From NCBI RefSeq assembly GCF_900186995.1, contig NZ_LT906463.1:1736001-1800000 (forward strand): DNA of 64,000 nucleotides, written 5' to 3'. The stretch comes from Haemophilus pittmaniae. GTDB taxonomy: Bacteria > Pseudomonadota > Gammaproteobacteria > Enterobacterales > Pasteurellaceae. The notes beneath the pieces are model-generated. The model made no database searches. It saw nothing but the letters and a program-made list of their open reading frames with translations, and was not told the DNA's origin. Below are positions 56,411 to 64,000 of the stretch, piece by piece. How positions within the stretch are numbered: position 1 is the stretch's first letter; each line of letters begins with the position of its first letter. The translations under genes and the position numbers were made by a program.

Positions 56411-57073
56411 ATGACGCAATTAACCCGTGAACAAATGTTGGCTGTATTTGATCAACGACGCTCTTGTCGTTATTACGATGCCAATAAAAAAATTAGTGAT
56501 GCAGATTTTGCTGCAATCTTAGAGTTTGCCCGCCAATCTCCTAGTTCTGTTGGTTCTGAACCTTGGCATTTTTTGGTAATTCAGGACAAAGCATTACGTG
56601 ATAAACTAAAACCCTTTAGCTGGGGCATGGCTACACAATTAGATACTTGTAGCCACTTAGTCATTATTTTAGCGAAGAAAAATGTTCGTTATGACAGTGC
56701 ATTTTTAATAGATTCGGCAAAACGTCGCGGAGTTGAAGAAGCACAAATGCCGGCAACCATGGCCCGTTATAAAGCCTTTCAAGAAAATGATATGGGCATT
56801 GCCGATAATGAGCGAGCTCTATTTGATTGGGCATCCAAGCAAACTTATATTGCCTTGGGTAATATGCTAACCGGTGCGGCAGCCCTAGGCATTGATTCCT
56901 GCCCAATCGAAGGTTTTAACTATGCGTTAATGAATCAAACCCTGTCTGAGGCAGGACTTTTTGATCCGCAGGAATATGCAGTATCCGTTGCGGCGACCTT
57001 TGGTTATAAGGTCAAAGATATTGCCAAAAAAGCACGTAAACCGTTAGCCGATATAGTAACCTGGGCTAAGTAA
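56411..57073 (+). CDS. NAD(P)H-dependent nitroreductase-family flavoprotein (NfsB-like)
   Basis: FMN oxidoreductase of 220 residues. N-terminal FDQRRSCRYYDANKKISDADF and RQSPSSVGSEPWHF bind flavin; ASKQTYIALGNMLTGAAALGIDSCPIEGF is the dimer core. It is close in layout to NfsB (oxygen-insensitive nitroreductase and dihydropteridine reductase). AAGGAG precedes the ATG; the gene is 39 bases after the ElyC-like gene, perhaps one transcript. Confidence 0.88.
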   Translation: MTQLTREQMLAVFDQRRSCRYYDANKKISDADFAAILEFARQSPSSVGSEPWHFLVIQDKALRDKLKPFSWGMATQLDTCSHLVIILAKKNVRYDSAFLIDSAKRRGVEEAQMPATMARYKAFQENDMGIADNERALFDWASKQTYIALGNMLTGAAALGIDSCPIEGFNYALMNQTLSEAGLFDPQEYAVSVAATFGYKVKDIAKKARKPLADIVTWAK

Positions 57074-57075
57074 CA

Positions 57076-57103
57076 AAATGGCCGCTGATGCGGCCATTTC
57101 TAT
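57076..57103. terminator. Terminator after the nitroreductase gene
   Basis: AAATGGCCGC (57076-57085) pairs perfectly with GCGGCCATTT (57090-57099), with a TGAT loop. Confidence 0.9.
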
Positions 57104-57114
57104 TTCGTATAGAA

Positions 57115-57888
57115 TCAATTTAAAGTTGTCTGATCCGACAATAAATCGTCACATTCCCACCCAATATACTCACCACCAAAATCCAGAGCCAATTGCTCAA
57201 ACTGTTGTACCAACTCAAAAATTTCGTTGTTATCCAACGGCATTTCCTGTTCTATTTTCACCAAAAAGAAGGGAAGTTCCTCATCATCAATCTTTAATGG
57301 TTGGCTTGAATATTTTAATGCACTAAAAGAATATTGCCCTAGACTGAATTCATCCATAAAGGGAAACATTTTCGCTTCTTCATCAAAGTGAAAACTATGT
57401 TCCACTAAATAAGTATCCGCTAAATCCCGTCCTTTTTCAGTTAATAAACTCAACACTTCTTCTGTCGCATTTAATTTAATTTCTAAAGGTGATGCCATTA
57501 GAAAATCAAAATAGATATCCCAATTGGGATCCTCCTGCACTGTCACATTTTCCACAAAATCAATTTGTTGCAAAACTTCTTGCAACAATTTAGGTTCTTT
57601 TGCATAAAAATGCATCTTAGCTTGATGATTACAAATAAAATGACCGGCAAAAAAAACATCTGGTAATGCCGATAATTGTGCCAAAATCTTAAAAATCCGA
57701 TTAATTAAAATCTCATATTCCGGCTCTGCGGGTAACCCATCCTCATCACCTTGGTAAGGTATCGTTAATTCAACAATTTGGTTTAGCCCTTGATTATGGT
57801 ATTTTTCAATATCCTCAATATTGGCCGTAAAAACTGCCGCCATACCGTTAACGGTTGAACGATAATTCTGCCAATTTGCCATATCCAT
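57115..57888 (-). CDS. DUF695/RraB-domain protein (TIGR01619 type)
   Basis: 257 residues. An N-terminal DUF695-like part ([21 protein letters not shown]) is followed by a C-terminal region resembling RraB, the regulator of RNase E ([30 protein letters not shown]). The ATG at 57888 follows AAGGAG. It lies nine bases after xthA on the same strand, so the two are co-transcribed. Highly acidic. Confidence 0.8.
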   Translation of the reverse strand: MDMANWQNYRSTVNGMAAVFTANIEDIEKYHNQGLNQIVELTIPYQGDEDGLPAEPEYEILINRIFKILAQLSALPDVFFAGHFICNHQAKMHFYAKEPKLLQEVLQQIDFVENVTVQEDPNWDIYFDFLMASPLEIKLNATEEVLSLLTEKGRDLADTYLVEHSFHFDEEAKMFPFMDEFSLGQYSFSALKYSSQPLKIDDEELPFFLVKIEQEMPLDNNEIFELVQQFEQLALDFGGEYIGWECDDLLSDQTTLN

Positions 57889-57897
57889 AGGCTCTCC

Positions 57898-58701
57898 TTA
57901 CTTAAACTCAGCCCAAATCGGAGCATGATCAGATGGTTTATCCATTGCCCGAATATCCAACGCAATACCAACATCAACACAACGTTCGGCAAGTTGACGA
58001 TTAACTAAAATATGATCGATGCGCAATCCTCGATTATCATCAAATCCTTTCGAACGATAATCAAACCAAGAGAATTTATCATTAACTGTTGGGTTTAATT
58101 TACGAAAAGTATCTTCTAAACCATAGTCATATAAACGTTGATACCACTGACGCTCTTCCGGTAAAAAAGAACATTTTCCAGTACGTAACCAACGTTTACG
58201 ATTTTCTTCACCAATACCAATATCGAGATCGGATGGACTAATATTCATATCTCCCATTATTAAAATAGGATTTTCTGAATCATGTTCTTGTTCAATATAA
58301 CGCTGTAAATCAGCATAGAATTTTTCTTTAGCAGGAAATTTTGTTTCATGTTGACGACTTTCGCCTTGTGGAAAATAGCCATTAATCGCGGTCAACAGAC
58401 CAAAATCGGTTTCAAGATCCACCATAATAATACGTTTCTGTGCATCTTCTCCATCACCGGGAAATCCCCTCCGAACAGCTTTTGGCTCCTGCTTAGTCAG
58501 AAATGCCACGCCATAATGACCTTTTTGGCCATGGTGAAAAATGTGATACCCAAGATTATCAACCAATTCATAGGGGAACATATCATCAGCCACTTTAATT
58601 TCCTGAAGACCAATGACATCGGGTTGATATTTTTCTACGATAGCTTCCAATTGGTGGGGTCTTGCTCGTAACCCATTAATATTAAAAGAAATAAATTTCA
58701 T
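57898..58701 (-). CDS. xthA: Exonuclease III
   Basis: Main AP endonuclease and 3'-repair exonuclease, 267 residues. [20 protein letters not shown] at the start, [12 protein letters not shown] for the metal glutamate, [16 protein letters not shown] and a C-terminal [10 protein letters not shown] with the catalytic histidine. First gene of the pair with the RraB-like gene. Confidence 0.96.
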   Translation of the reverse strand: MKFISFNINGLRARPHQLEAIVEKYQPDVIGLQEIKVADDMFPYELVDNLGYHIFHHGQKGHYGVAFLTKQEPKAVRRGFPGDGEDAQKRIIMVDLETDFGLLTAINGYFPQGESRQHETKFPAKEKFYADLQRYIEQEHDSENPILIMGDMNISPSDLDIGIGEENRKRWLRTGKCSFLPEERQWYQRLYDYGLEDTFRKLNPTVNDKFSWFDYRSKGFDDNRGLRIDHILVNRQLAERCVDVGIALDIRAMDKPSDHAPIWAEFK

Positions 58702-58760
58702 AACTGTTCCTTAAAGAATAAAACGGTAGCTATTATAACGAAATTACCACCATTTGCCGT

Positions 58761-58943
58761 TTAAAAGTCGCATTTATACTCTCTTTTCATTAACCAAGTA
58801 ATATTCCTTGATCCTATCGATAGACCTAGGGTGTGAATGCTCTCTATAAAGCAATTATTAATCTTAGCTCCAATACAAATTTCGAAATGCTCATAAGAAA
58901 AATCAACATCAAAAGTGTAAAAAACTTCAACATGATTTTCTTG
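58761..58943 (-). pseudogene. Open 60-codon fragment without a start
   Basis: Minus-strand frame that opens after a stop and runs 60 codons: QENHVEVFYTFDVDFSYEHF, later CIGAKINNCFIESIHTLGLS, ending REYKCDF. It has a coding-like residue mix but no ATG at its beginning. I do not recognise a family. It may be the end of a decayed gene in the AT-rich patch, or chance. Confidence 0.3.
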
Positions 58944-58986
58944 TTAATATCATTTTCTCCAGTACAAAATTAGATCTATTTAAAAA

Positions 58987-59526
58987 TTATGGATATTCAA
59001 ATCCAAATTCGTACTCTTTTAAAAAACCATCAGAAAAGATGAATTTTTCGTAGTATAGTGGCATATCAAATTCTTGTAAAAATTTGCTCTCGCTTTGCTC
59101 AGTTACATACATCACAATAGTGTCACTCTTCTCTTGTTGTAGTCTAGTTGGCTTGCCTAACTTACTTAAAAGTATATTTTGCTTCATACCGAGAGAAATA
59201 CCCGAGTTTGTTGTAAATTCTTTTAGTTTGCTGAAATTTATATCCTCATTCATAAGTTCTCTATCAAAAAACTTAACATTTATTCTTTGAATCTCGTGAT
59301 TTACACCACAGCAAAAATCAAGGGTCATAACCTGTGTCCTAGATAAATTTACAAACTTTGCTTTTTCACCATCTAAAAAGAATTTGACCTTTTTTGATGC
59401 TAAGTGTGTGGTAGATAAAATTTGGCCTATCTTAATCTCATTGATACCTACAGTAGATGGCAAAGTTTGACTAGCCACTAAGCTTAAGGAATTTAAAATG
59501 ATAAATAATATAAAAAAACACCGCAT
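58987..59526 (-). CDS. Exported protein of unknown function
   Basis: 179 residues with a clear Sec signal peptide (MRCFFILFIILNSLSLVASQ). It contains a segment ISLGMKQNILLSKLGKPTRL that resembles the GMTxxEVxxLLGKP motif of BamE/SmpA-type domains, followed by an acidic and aromatic C-terminus. AAAGGAAC precedes the ATG. AT content and codon use look lower-GC than neighbours. No neighbour explains its role. Confidence 0.7.
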   Translation of the reverse strand: MRCFFILFIILNSLSLVASQTLPSTVGINEIKIGQILSTTHLASKKVKFFLDGEKAKFVNLSRTQVMTLDFCCGVNHEIQRINVKFFDRELMNEDINFSKLKEFTTNSGISLGMKQNILLSKLGKPTRLQQEKSDTIVMYVTEQSESKFLQEFDMPLYYEKFIFSDGFLKEYEFGFEYP

Positions 59527-59658
59527 AGAATTGTTCCTTTACTGTAATTTTTGCAGTCTTAGAATTATTTGAATTTTTTCCTATACCAATAATAGTCTGG
59601 CTCCCTCTTCCTTTTTAGTAGACTTTTCATCGTTTTTTAAGCTCAGATACATAATAAG

Positions 59659-59721
59659 AATGCGGCCAATTCTTTAGCTTTTTTAATCTTTCCCAAAAAA
59701 TGCTAAAGAATTGACCGCATT
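59659..59721. repeat. Large inverted repeat downstream of sucB
   Basis: AATGCGGCCAATTCTTTAGC (59659-59678) is complementary, with one mismatch, to 59702-59721, around a 23-base loop. It is much longer than an ordinary terminator stem but placed to end the sucAB transcript. Confidence 0.75.
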
Positions 59722-59737
59722 ACAAATTATTTAATAT

Positions 59738-60967
59738 CTAGATTTCCAATAATAAGCGTGTTGGATCTTCTAAAAGTTCTTTGATTGTGACCAAGAAACC
59801 AACGGATTCACGCCCATCAATCAAACGGTGATCATAAGATAAAGCCAAATACATCATCGGACGAATCACTACTTCTCCATTTAACGCTATTGGGCGTTCT
59901 TTTATTGCATGCATACCTAAAATCGCACTTTGTGGTGGATTAATGATAGGTGTGGACATTAAAGAACCAAATACACCACCATTGGTGATAGTGAAGTTAC
60001 CTCCGGTTAAATCTTCAACGGTTAATTTTCCGTCCCGTCCTTTTTCAGCAAGCTGTTTGATATTTTTCTCAATATCCGCCATGCTTAGCTTATCGCAATC
60101 ACGCAATACCGGAGTAACCAAACCTCGCGGCGTAGAAACCGCGATACTAACATCAAAGTAATTATGGTAAACCACATCATTATCATCAATAGAAGCATTA
60201 ACTTCTGGGTAACGTTTCAAAGCTTCCACAACGGCTTTAATATAAAAAGACATAAAACCCAAACGCACACCATGTTGTTTTTCAAATTTTTCACCATAGG
60301 TTTTACGTAATGTCATAATAGGCTGCATATCAACTTCATTGAAGGTTGTTAACATCGCCGTACTATTTTTAGCTTCTAACAAACGCTCCGCAATACGTTT
60401 ACGTAACCTTGTCATAGGTACACGTTTTTCACTACGTGACTGATACGCAACAGTACTGATCGTATTGTGTTCCGTTGCAATATTTTGTTTAACGCTAGCT
60501 TGCTCACGTCTTGTAATTTCCCGTTCTACATCTTCACGGGTTAAACGACCACCTACGCCAGTTCCTCGAATATCCTCAGCATTTAAATTATTTGCCGCTA
60601 ATAACCTACGGATTGCCGGACCTTGATCGTCGGCATGGCTATGGCTATTTTCAATCGCCGCCTGTTGACGATCCGATGGTGTCGGCTCATTTGTATCTTT
60701 CGGCCCAATTGAACTAATATCTCCCGCCTGTAGAGTCGAAAGAACGCCAAGCACCTGTTTGCTCACTACTGTAGCACCTTCATCCTGGAGAATATCAGCT
60801 AATACGCCATCACTAAGTGCCGGCACTTCTAGAACAACTTTATCGGTTTCAATTTCAACTAGAACTTCATCACGTTTTACCGCCTCTCCTACTTTTTTGT
60901 GCCAGGTTGCGACTGTTGCGTCCGCTACAGATTCCGGTAAATCAGGAACTAAAATATCGATTGTCAT
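59738..60967 (-). CDS. sucB: 2-oxoglutarate dehydrogenase E2, dihydrolipoyl succinyltransferase
   Basis: Core of the 2-oxoglutarate dehydrogenase complex, 409 residues. One lipoyl domain at the N-terminus with the lipoylated lysine in [13 protein letters not shown] (about residue 43), an E3-binding domain near 110-145 ([13 protein letters not shown]), and the catalytic acyltransferase domain ending in [18 protein letters not shown] with the active histidine. It lies 44 bases after sucA. Confidence 0.97.
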   Translation of the reverse strand: MTIDILVPDLPESVADATVATWHKKVGEAVKRDEVLVEIETDKVVLEVPALSDGVLADILQDEGATVVSKQVLGVLSTLQAGDISSIGPKDTNEPTPSDRQQAAIENSHSHADDQGPAIRRLLAANNLNAEDIRGTGVGGRLTREDVEREITRREQASVKQNIATEHNTISTVAYQSRSEKRVPMTRLRKRIAERLLEAKNSTAMLTTFNEVDMQPIMTLRKTYGEKFEKQHGVRLGFMSFYIKAVVEALKRYPEVNASIDDNDVVYHNYFDVSIAVSTPRGLVTPVLRDCDKLSMADIEKNIKQLAEKGRDGKLTVEDLTGGNFTITNGGVFGSLMSTPIINPPQSAILGMHAIKERPIALNGEVVIRPMMYLALSYDHRLIDGRESVGFLVTIKELLEDPTRLLLEI

Positions 60968-61011
60968 TAGATCTTTCCTTTTAAACTATAAAATTTCTCA
61001 ATACAGAAGCC

Positions 61012-63825
61012 TTAGAATGAAAGTGCATCTGCGACTAATTGTTTCTGTTGTTGGGTATGTAATGAAACATAGCCTACGGCTGGAGAGGCTGATGCTGGAC
61101 GGCCGGCGTATTTCAATTTCACACCATCAGGCAAAGAGCTTTCAAAGTTATGTTTACTACAATACCAAGCCCCTTGGTTAAGTGGCTCTTCTTGACACCA
61201 AACAAAATCAGTTACATGGGAATAAGGCTCTAACACCGCTTTTACATCATCATGAGGATAAGGGTATAGCTGTTCAATTCGAATAATCGCAACATCCTGT
61301 TGTGCATTTGCTCGGCGTTGCTCCAATAAATCGTAATACACTTTACCTGCACAAAGCACAACTCGTTTAACTTTTTTCGGATCCAACGGGTCAACTTCAC
61401 CAATGACGTTCTGGAATTCACCGTTAATTAATTCATCCATTGAGGAAACAGCTAACGGATGACGTAACAAGGATTTTGGTGAAATACCAATTAGTGGACG
61501 TCGCATCTTACGTAAGAATTGACGACGTAACATGTGGTAAACCTGCGCTGGTGTAGATGGAATACACACCTGCATATTTTGTTGTGCACAAAGTTGCAAA
61601 TAGCGTTCTAAACGGGCTGAGGAGTGTTCCGGACCTTGGCCTTCATAGCCATGTGGCAATAACATAACCAAACCGCACATTCTGCCCCATTTTTGTTCAC
61701 CGGAACTGATAAATTGGTCAATTACGATCTGAGCACCATTGGCAAAATCACCAAATTGAGCCTCCCAAATCGTTAAGGTTTTAGGATCGGTAGTGGCATA
61801 ACCATACTCAAATGCTAATACGGATTCTTCTGAAAGCACCGAATCCCATACTTCAAAATGACCTTGATTCGCATGTAGATGTGTTAACGGAACATAACCT
61901 GTACCATCGTTTTGGTTATGAACTACGGCATGACGATGGAAGAATGTTCCTCGTCCCGCATCTTCTCCAGATAACCGTACGTTAGCTCCTTCATCAAGTA
62001 AAGTGGCATAAGCCATTGTTTCTGCCATCCCCCAATCCAGTAATTTATCTCCGGCAGCCATTGCTTTGCGATCCTCATAGATTTTTTCTACACGAGGATG
62101 AGCACGCAACGCATCTGGATATTCAGCAACACGTTTTGCCAAAGTCACAAAACGTTCTTTAGGGAAAGCGGCATGATAAGGAGAAGTCCAATCATGATCG
62201 AGATATTGCAACCAATCCATTTTAGCCACATCCATCTCCCGCCATTCGGCAACCACACGCTCACCGTTATCTAAAGCATCGCGATACAAGTTCATCATTT
62301 CTGTCACTTCTGACTCAGTGATAACACCTTCGGCGATTAAACGATCTGCATATACTTTGCGTGGCGTTGGATGTTTTTTGATAATACCGTACATCATTGG
62401 TTGAGTTGCCAATGGCTCGTCCGCCTCATTATGTCCATGACGACGATAAGAAATTAAATCAATAAAAATATCCCGTTTAAATAATGTCCGGTATTCCACA
62501 GCCATTCTTGCTGCAAAAGCCACCGCTTCAGGATCATCACCATTTACATGGATAATTGGCGCCTGAATCATTTTTGCAATATCCGTACAATATTCCGTAG
62601 AACGAGTATCACGTGGGTTAGAAGTGGTAAAACCAATTTGGTTATTGATCACAATACGTATCGTACCACCGACGGAATAACCCCGAGTATTGGATAAATT
62701 AAGGGTTTCCTGCACGATACCTTGTCCTGCAACTGCTGAATCACCATGTACCGTAACTGCTAAAACACGATTACGATCAGCATCATTATGTTTAGTTTGG
62801 CGAGCGCGTACCGCTCCAGCAACTACCGGACTGACAATTTCTAGGTGAGATGGGTTAAATGCCAAAGTTAAATGCATTTTACGTTCATCGCCCAAAGCGA
62901 AATCCGATGAGAAACCTTGGTGATATTTCACATCCCCTGTACGTTCCCCTGTCGTATGTTTACCGGCAAATTCATCAAATAAATCCTCAGGACGTTTACC
63001 TAAGACATTCACCAACATATTCAAACGTCCACGGTGCGCCATACCAAACACAACGTCGGTAACGCCTTGCTGTCCCGAATGACGAATGATTTCTTTCACC
63101 AATGGAATAAAGGCATCACTCCCCTCTAGCGAAAAACGTTTTGCTCCCGGGAATTTTGCGCCAAGATAACGCTCAAGCCCATCCGCTGCCGTCAATTCAT
63201 TTAAGAGATTAATTTTTTCCTCTTTACTGAATAATGGTTTTTCTAAACGGCTTTCCAACTTTCCTTGTAACCAAAGTTTTTGTTCCATATCCTGCACATG
63301 CATAAATTCCAAACCAATTGAGCCACAATAGGTCTCTTTTAACATGTGGGCCAATTCACCTAATTTAATCGTATCGCGTTTATAGACGTAATGGTTGATA
63401 TTAAAAGTTTCATCAAGATCTTGTTCTGTTAGGCCATGATAATGGTAATCCAATTCAGGCACATGGGAGGTTTTCCAACGGTAGTAATTGAGGGGATCTA
63501 AATGGGCCTCGAGGTGGCCGCGAAAGCGATAAGCGTTAATAAATTGTAAAACTTTTACCAATTTCGCGCTGGCTTCAGGATCGATTACCGTCACAGTTTC
63601 ACTTGAGTGCTCGCGAGCCAAACGGCGGAAATAATCACGCACCGGCGAATGTGGTTGTTCAACTGTGGTTGATACCTTTGGTAATGCATCAAAAATCGCA
63701 CGCCAATCAGCATCAATAGAGTCAGGATCGGTTAAATAACTCTCGTACAATTCTTCGATATAAGATTGATTAGCACCACCTAATGCTGTACTGGCTAACC
63801 AGTCATCAAAGGCTTTATATTGCAT
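61012..63825 (-). CDS. sucA: 2-oxoglutarate dehydrogenase E1
   Basis: Thiamine-diphosphate decarboxylase subunit, 937 residues from the ATG at 63825 (MQYKAFDDWLAS), preceded by GAGGGGG; the frame can be extended upstream but without support. Family segments: FRGHLEAHLDPL, FGMAHRGRLNML, INNQIGFTTSNP, NGDDPEAVAFA and RRHGHNEADEP. First gene of sucA-sucB. Confidence 0.97.
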   Translation of the reverse strand: MQYKAFDDWLASTALGGANQSYIEELYESYLTDPDSIDADWRAIFDALPKVSTTVEQPHSPVRDYFRRLAREHSSETVTVIDPEASAKLVKVLQFINAYRFRGHLEAHLDPLNYYRWKTSHVPELDYHYHGLTEQDLDETFNINHYVYKRDTIKLGELAHMLKETYCGSIGLEFMHVQDMEQKLWLQGKLESRLEKPLFSKEEKINLLNELTAADGLERYLGAKFPGAKRFSLEGSDAFIPLVKEIIRHSGQQGVTDVVFGMAHRGRLNMLVNVLGKRPEDLFDEFAGKHTTGERTGDVKYHQGFSSDFALGDERKMHLTLAFNPSHLEIVSPVVAGAVRARQTKHNDADRNRVLAVTVHGDSAVAGQGIVQETLNLSNTRGYSVGGTIRIVINNQIGFTTSNPRDTRSTEYCTDIAKMIQAPIIHVNGDDPEAVAFAARMAVEYRTLFKRDIFIDLISYRRHGHNEADEPLATQPMMYGIIKKHPTPRKVYADRLIAEGVITESEVTEMMNLYRDALDNGERVVAEWREMDVAKMDWLQYLDHDWTSPYHAAFPKERFVTLAKRVAEYPDALRAHPRVEKIYEDRKAMAAGDKLLDWGMAETMAYATLLDEGANVRLSGEDAGRGTFFHRHAVVHNQNDGTGYVPLTHLHANQGHFEVWDSVLSEESVLAFEYGYATTDPKTLTIWEAQFGDFANGAQIVIDQFISSGEQKWGRMCGLVMLLPHGYEGQGPEHSSARLERYLQLCAQQNMQVCIPSTPAQVYHMLRRQFLRKMRRPLIGISPKSLLRHPLAVSSMDELINGEFQNVIGEVDPLDPKKVKRVVLCAGKVYYDLLEQRRANAQQDVAIIRIEQLYPYPHDDVKAVLEPYSHVTDFVWCQEEPLNQGAWYCSKHNFESSLPDGVKLKYAGRPASASPAVGYVSLHTQQQKQLVADALSF

Positions 63826-63941
63826 TTTTACCCCCTCGGTCGGTATGAATAACGACCCATTATACATAGGATAAAATGGGAAATAATCGTAAAAGTGAAG
63901 TTTGTTACAAAATTGTGATCTTTCTCAAAGAAAAAAACATA

Positions 63942-63975
63942 AAAAAACCGCATCTATACAATGCGGTTTTTTATT
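63942..63975. terminator. Terminator at the window edge
   Basis: AAAAAACCGCAT (63942-63953) pairs with ATGCGGTTTTTT (63961-63972). It belongs to a gene outside the window or separates it from sucA. Confidence 0.8.
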
Positions 63976-64000
63976 TGATAAAAGTTCTCTTAGAAAGTTA

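Overview
The window is a 64 kb piece of a Pasteurellaceae chromosome (gamma-proteobacteria, AT-rich). The evidence is the protein-level resemblance of almost every housekeeping gene to Haemophilus/Aggregatibacter/Actinobacillus types, local gene orders (sspA-sspB, folP-glmM, xthA beside an RraB-like gene, sucA-sucB), an IS1016-type insertion sequence, and a few copies of the Haemophilus-type DNA uptake word AAGTGCGGT. By eye I find only about nine copies of that word and one copy of the alternative ACAAGCGGT. That is far fewer than a Haemophilus influenzae-like genome would carry in 64 kb, so I do not assign a genus.

Layout. 1-3.7 kb: the 3' part of a hydrogenase-2 operon (hybB-C-D-E-G). 3.9-9.0 kb: dapD, a 27-residue membrane peptide next to purR, purR and ppc. 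9.2-10.9 kb: a metal-exporter/DNA-glycosylase operon facing a MerR-type regulator. 10.9-14.5 kb: a tightly overlapping four-gene operon (Tat-exported solute-binding protein, permease, ATPase, NnrS-like membrane protein) with a Fur-box-like element in front. 14.7-20.2 kb: small accessory genes (YjbR, YgiD, rhodanese, metallo-beta-lactamase-fold protein, GlxA/AraC regulator) with two decayed genes and a 750-base stretch with no intact gene. 20.2-24.0 kb: brnQ, smrB, prmB and a histidine phosphatase. 24.0-28.7 kb: a complete MacA-MacB-outer-membrane-channel efflux operon with a TetR-type operator but no adjacent regulator.

28.8-36.7 kb: a citrate-to-2-oxoglutarate block (gltA facing icd-acnB) with a decayed IS1016 on one side and an intact IS3-family element on the other. 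Broken genes lie at both outer edges: the last 39 codons of an M20 amidohydrolase, and the first 48 codons of rpsO. 36.7-52.9 kb: mostly core genes (sspAB, a fructosamine-kinase-like gene, a BamE/OmpA lipoprotein, sohB, asnS, can, bioD, ycgL, an alanine/lysine-repeat lipoprotein, sixA, glmM, folP, mrp, metG, tehB). 53.1-57.1 kb: a flippase, pyruvyl-transferase and ElyC/YdcF-family run plus a nitroreductase. 57.1-64 kb: RraB-like protein, xthA, a small AT-rich orphan patch, then sucB and sucA.

Metabolic reading: ppc, gltA, acnB, icd, sucA and sucB together supply most of the oxidative TCA branch, and the hydrogenase indicates anaerobic H2-linked respiration.

The most unusual unexplained structure is a dispersed intergenic element of about 65-85 bases, found ten times here and never inside a gene. 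It has a constant 15-base core (CCATTGATTTTATTA with small variation), nested inverted repeats and a CGCCCC end.
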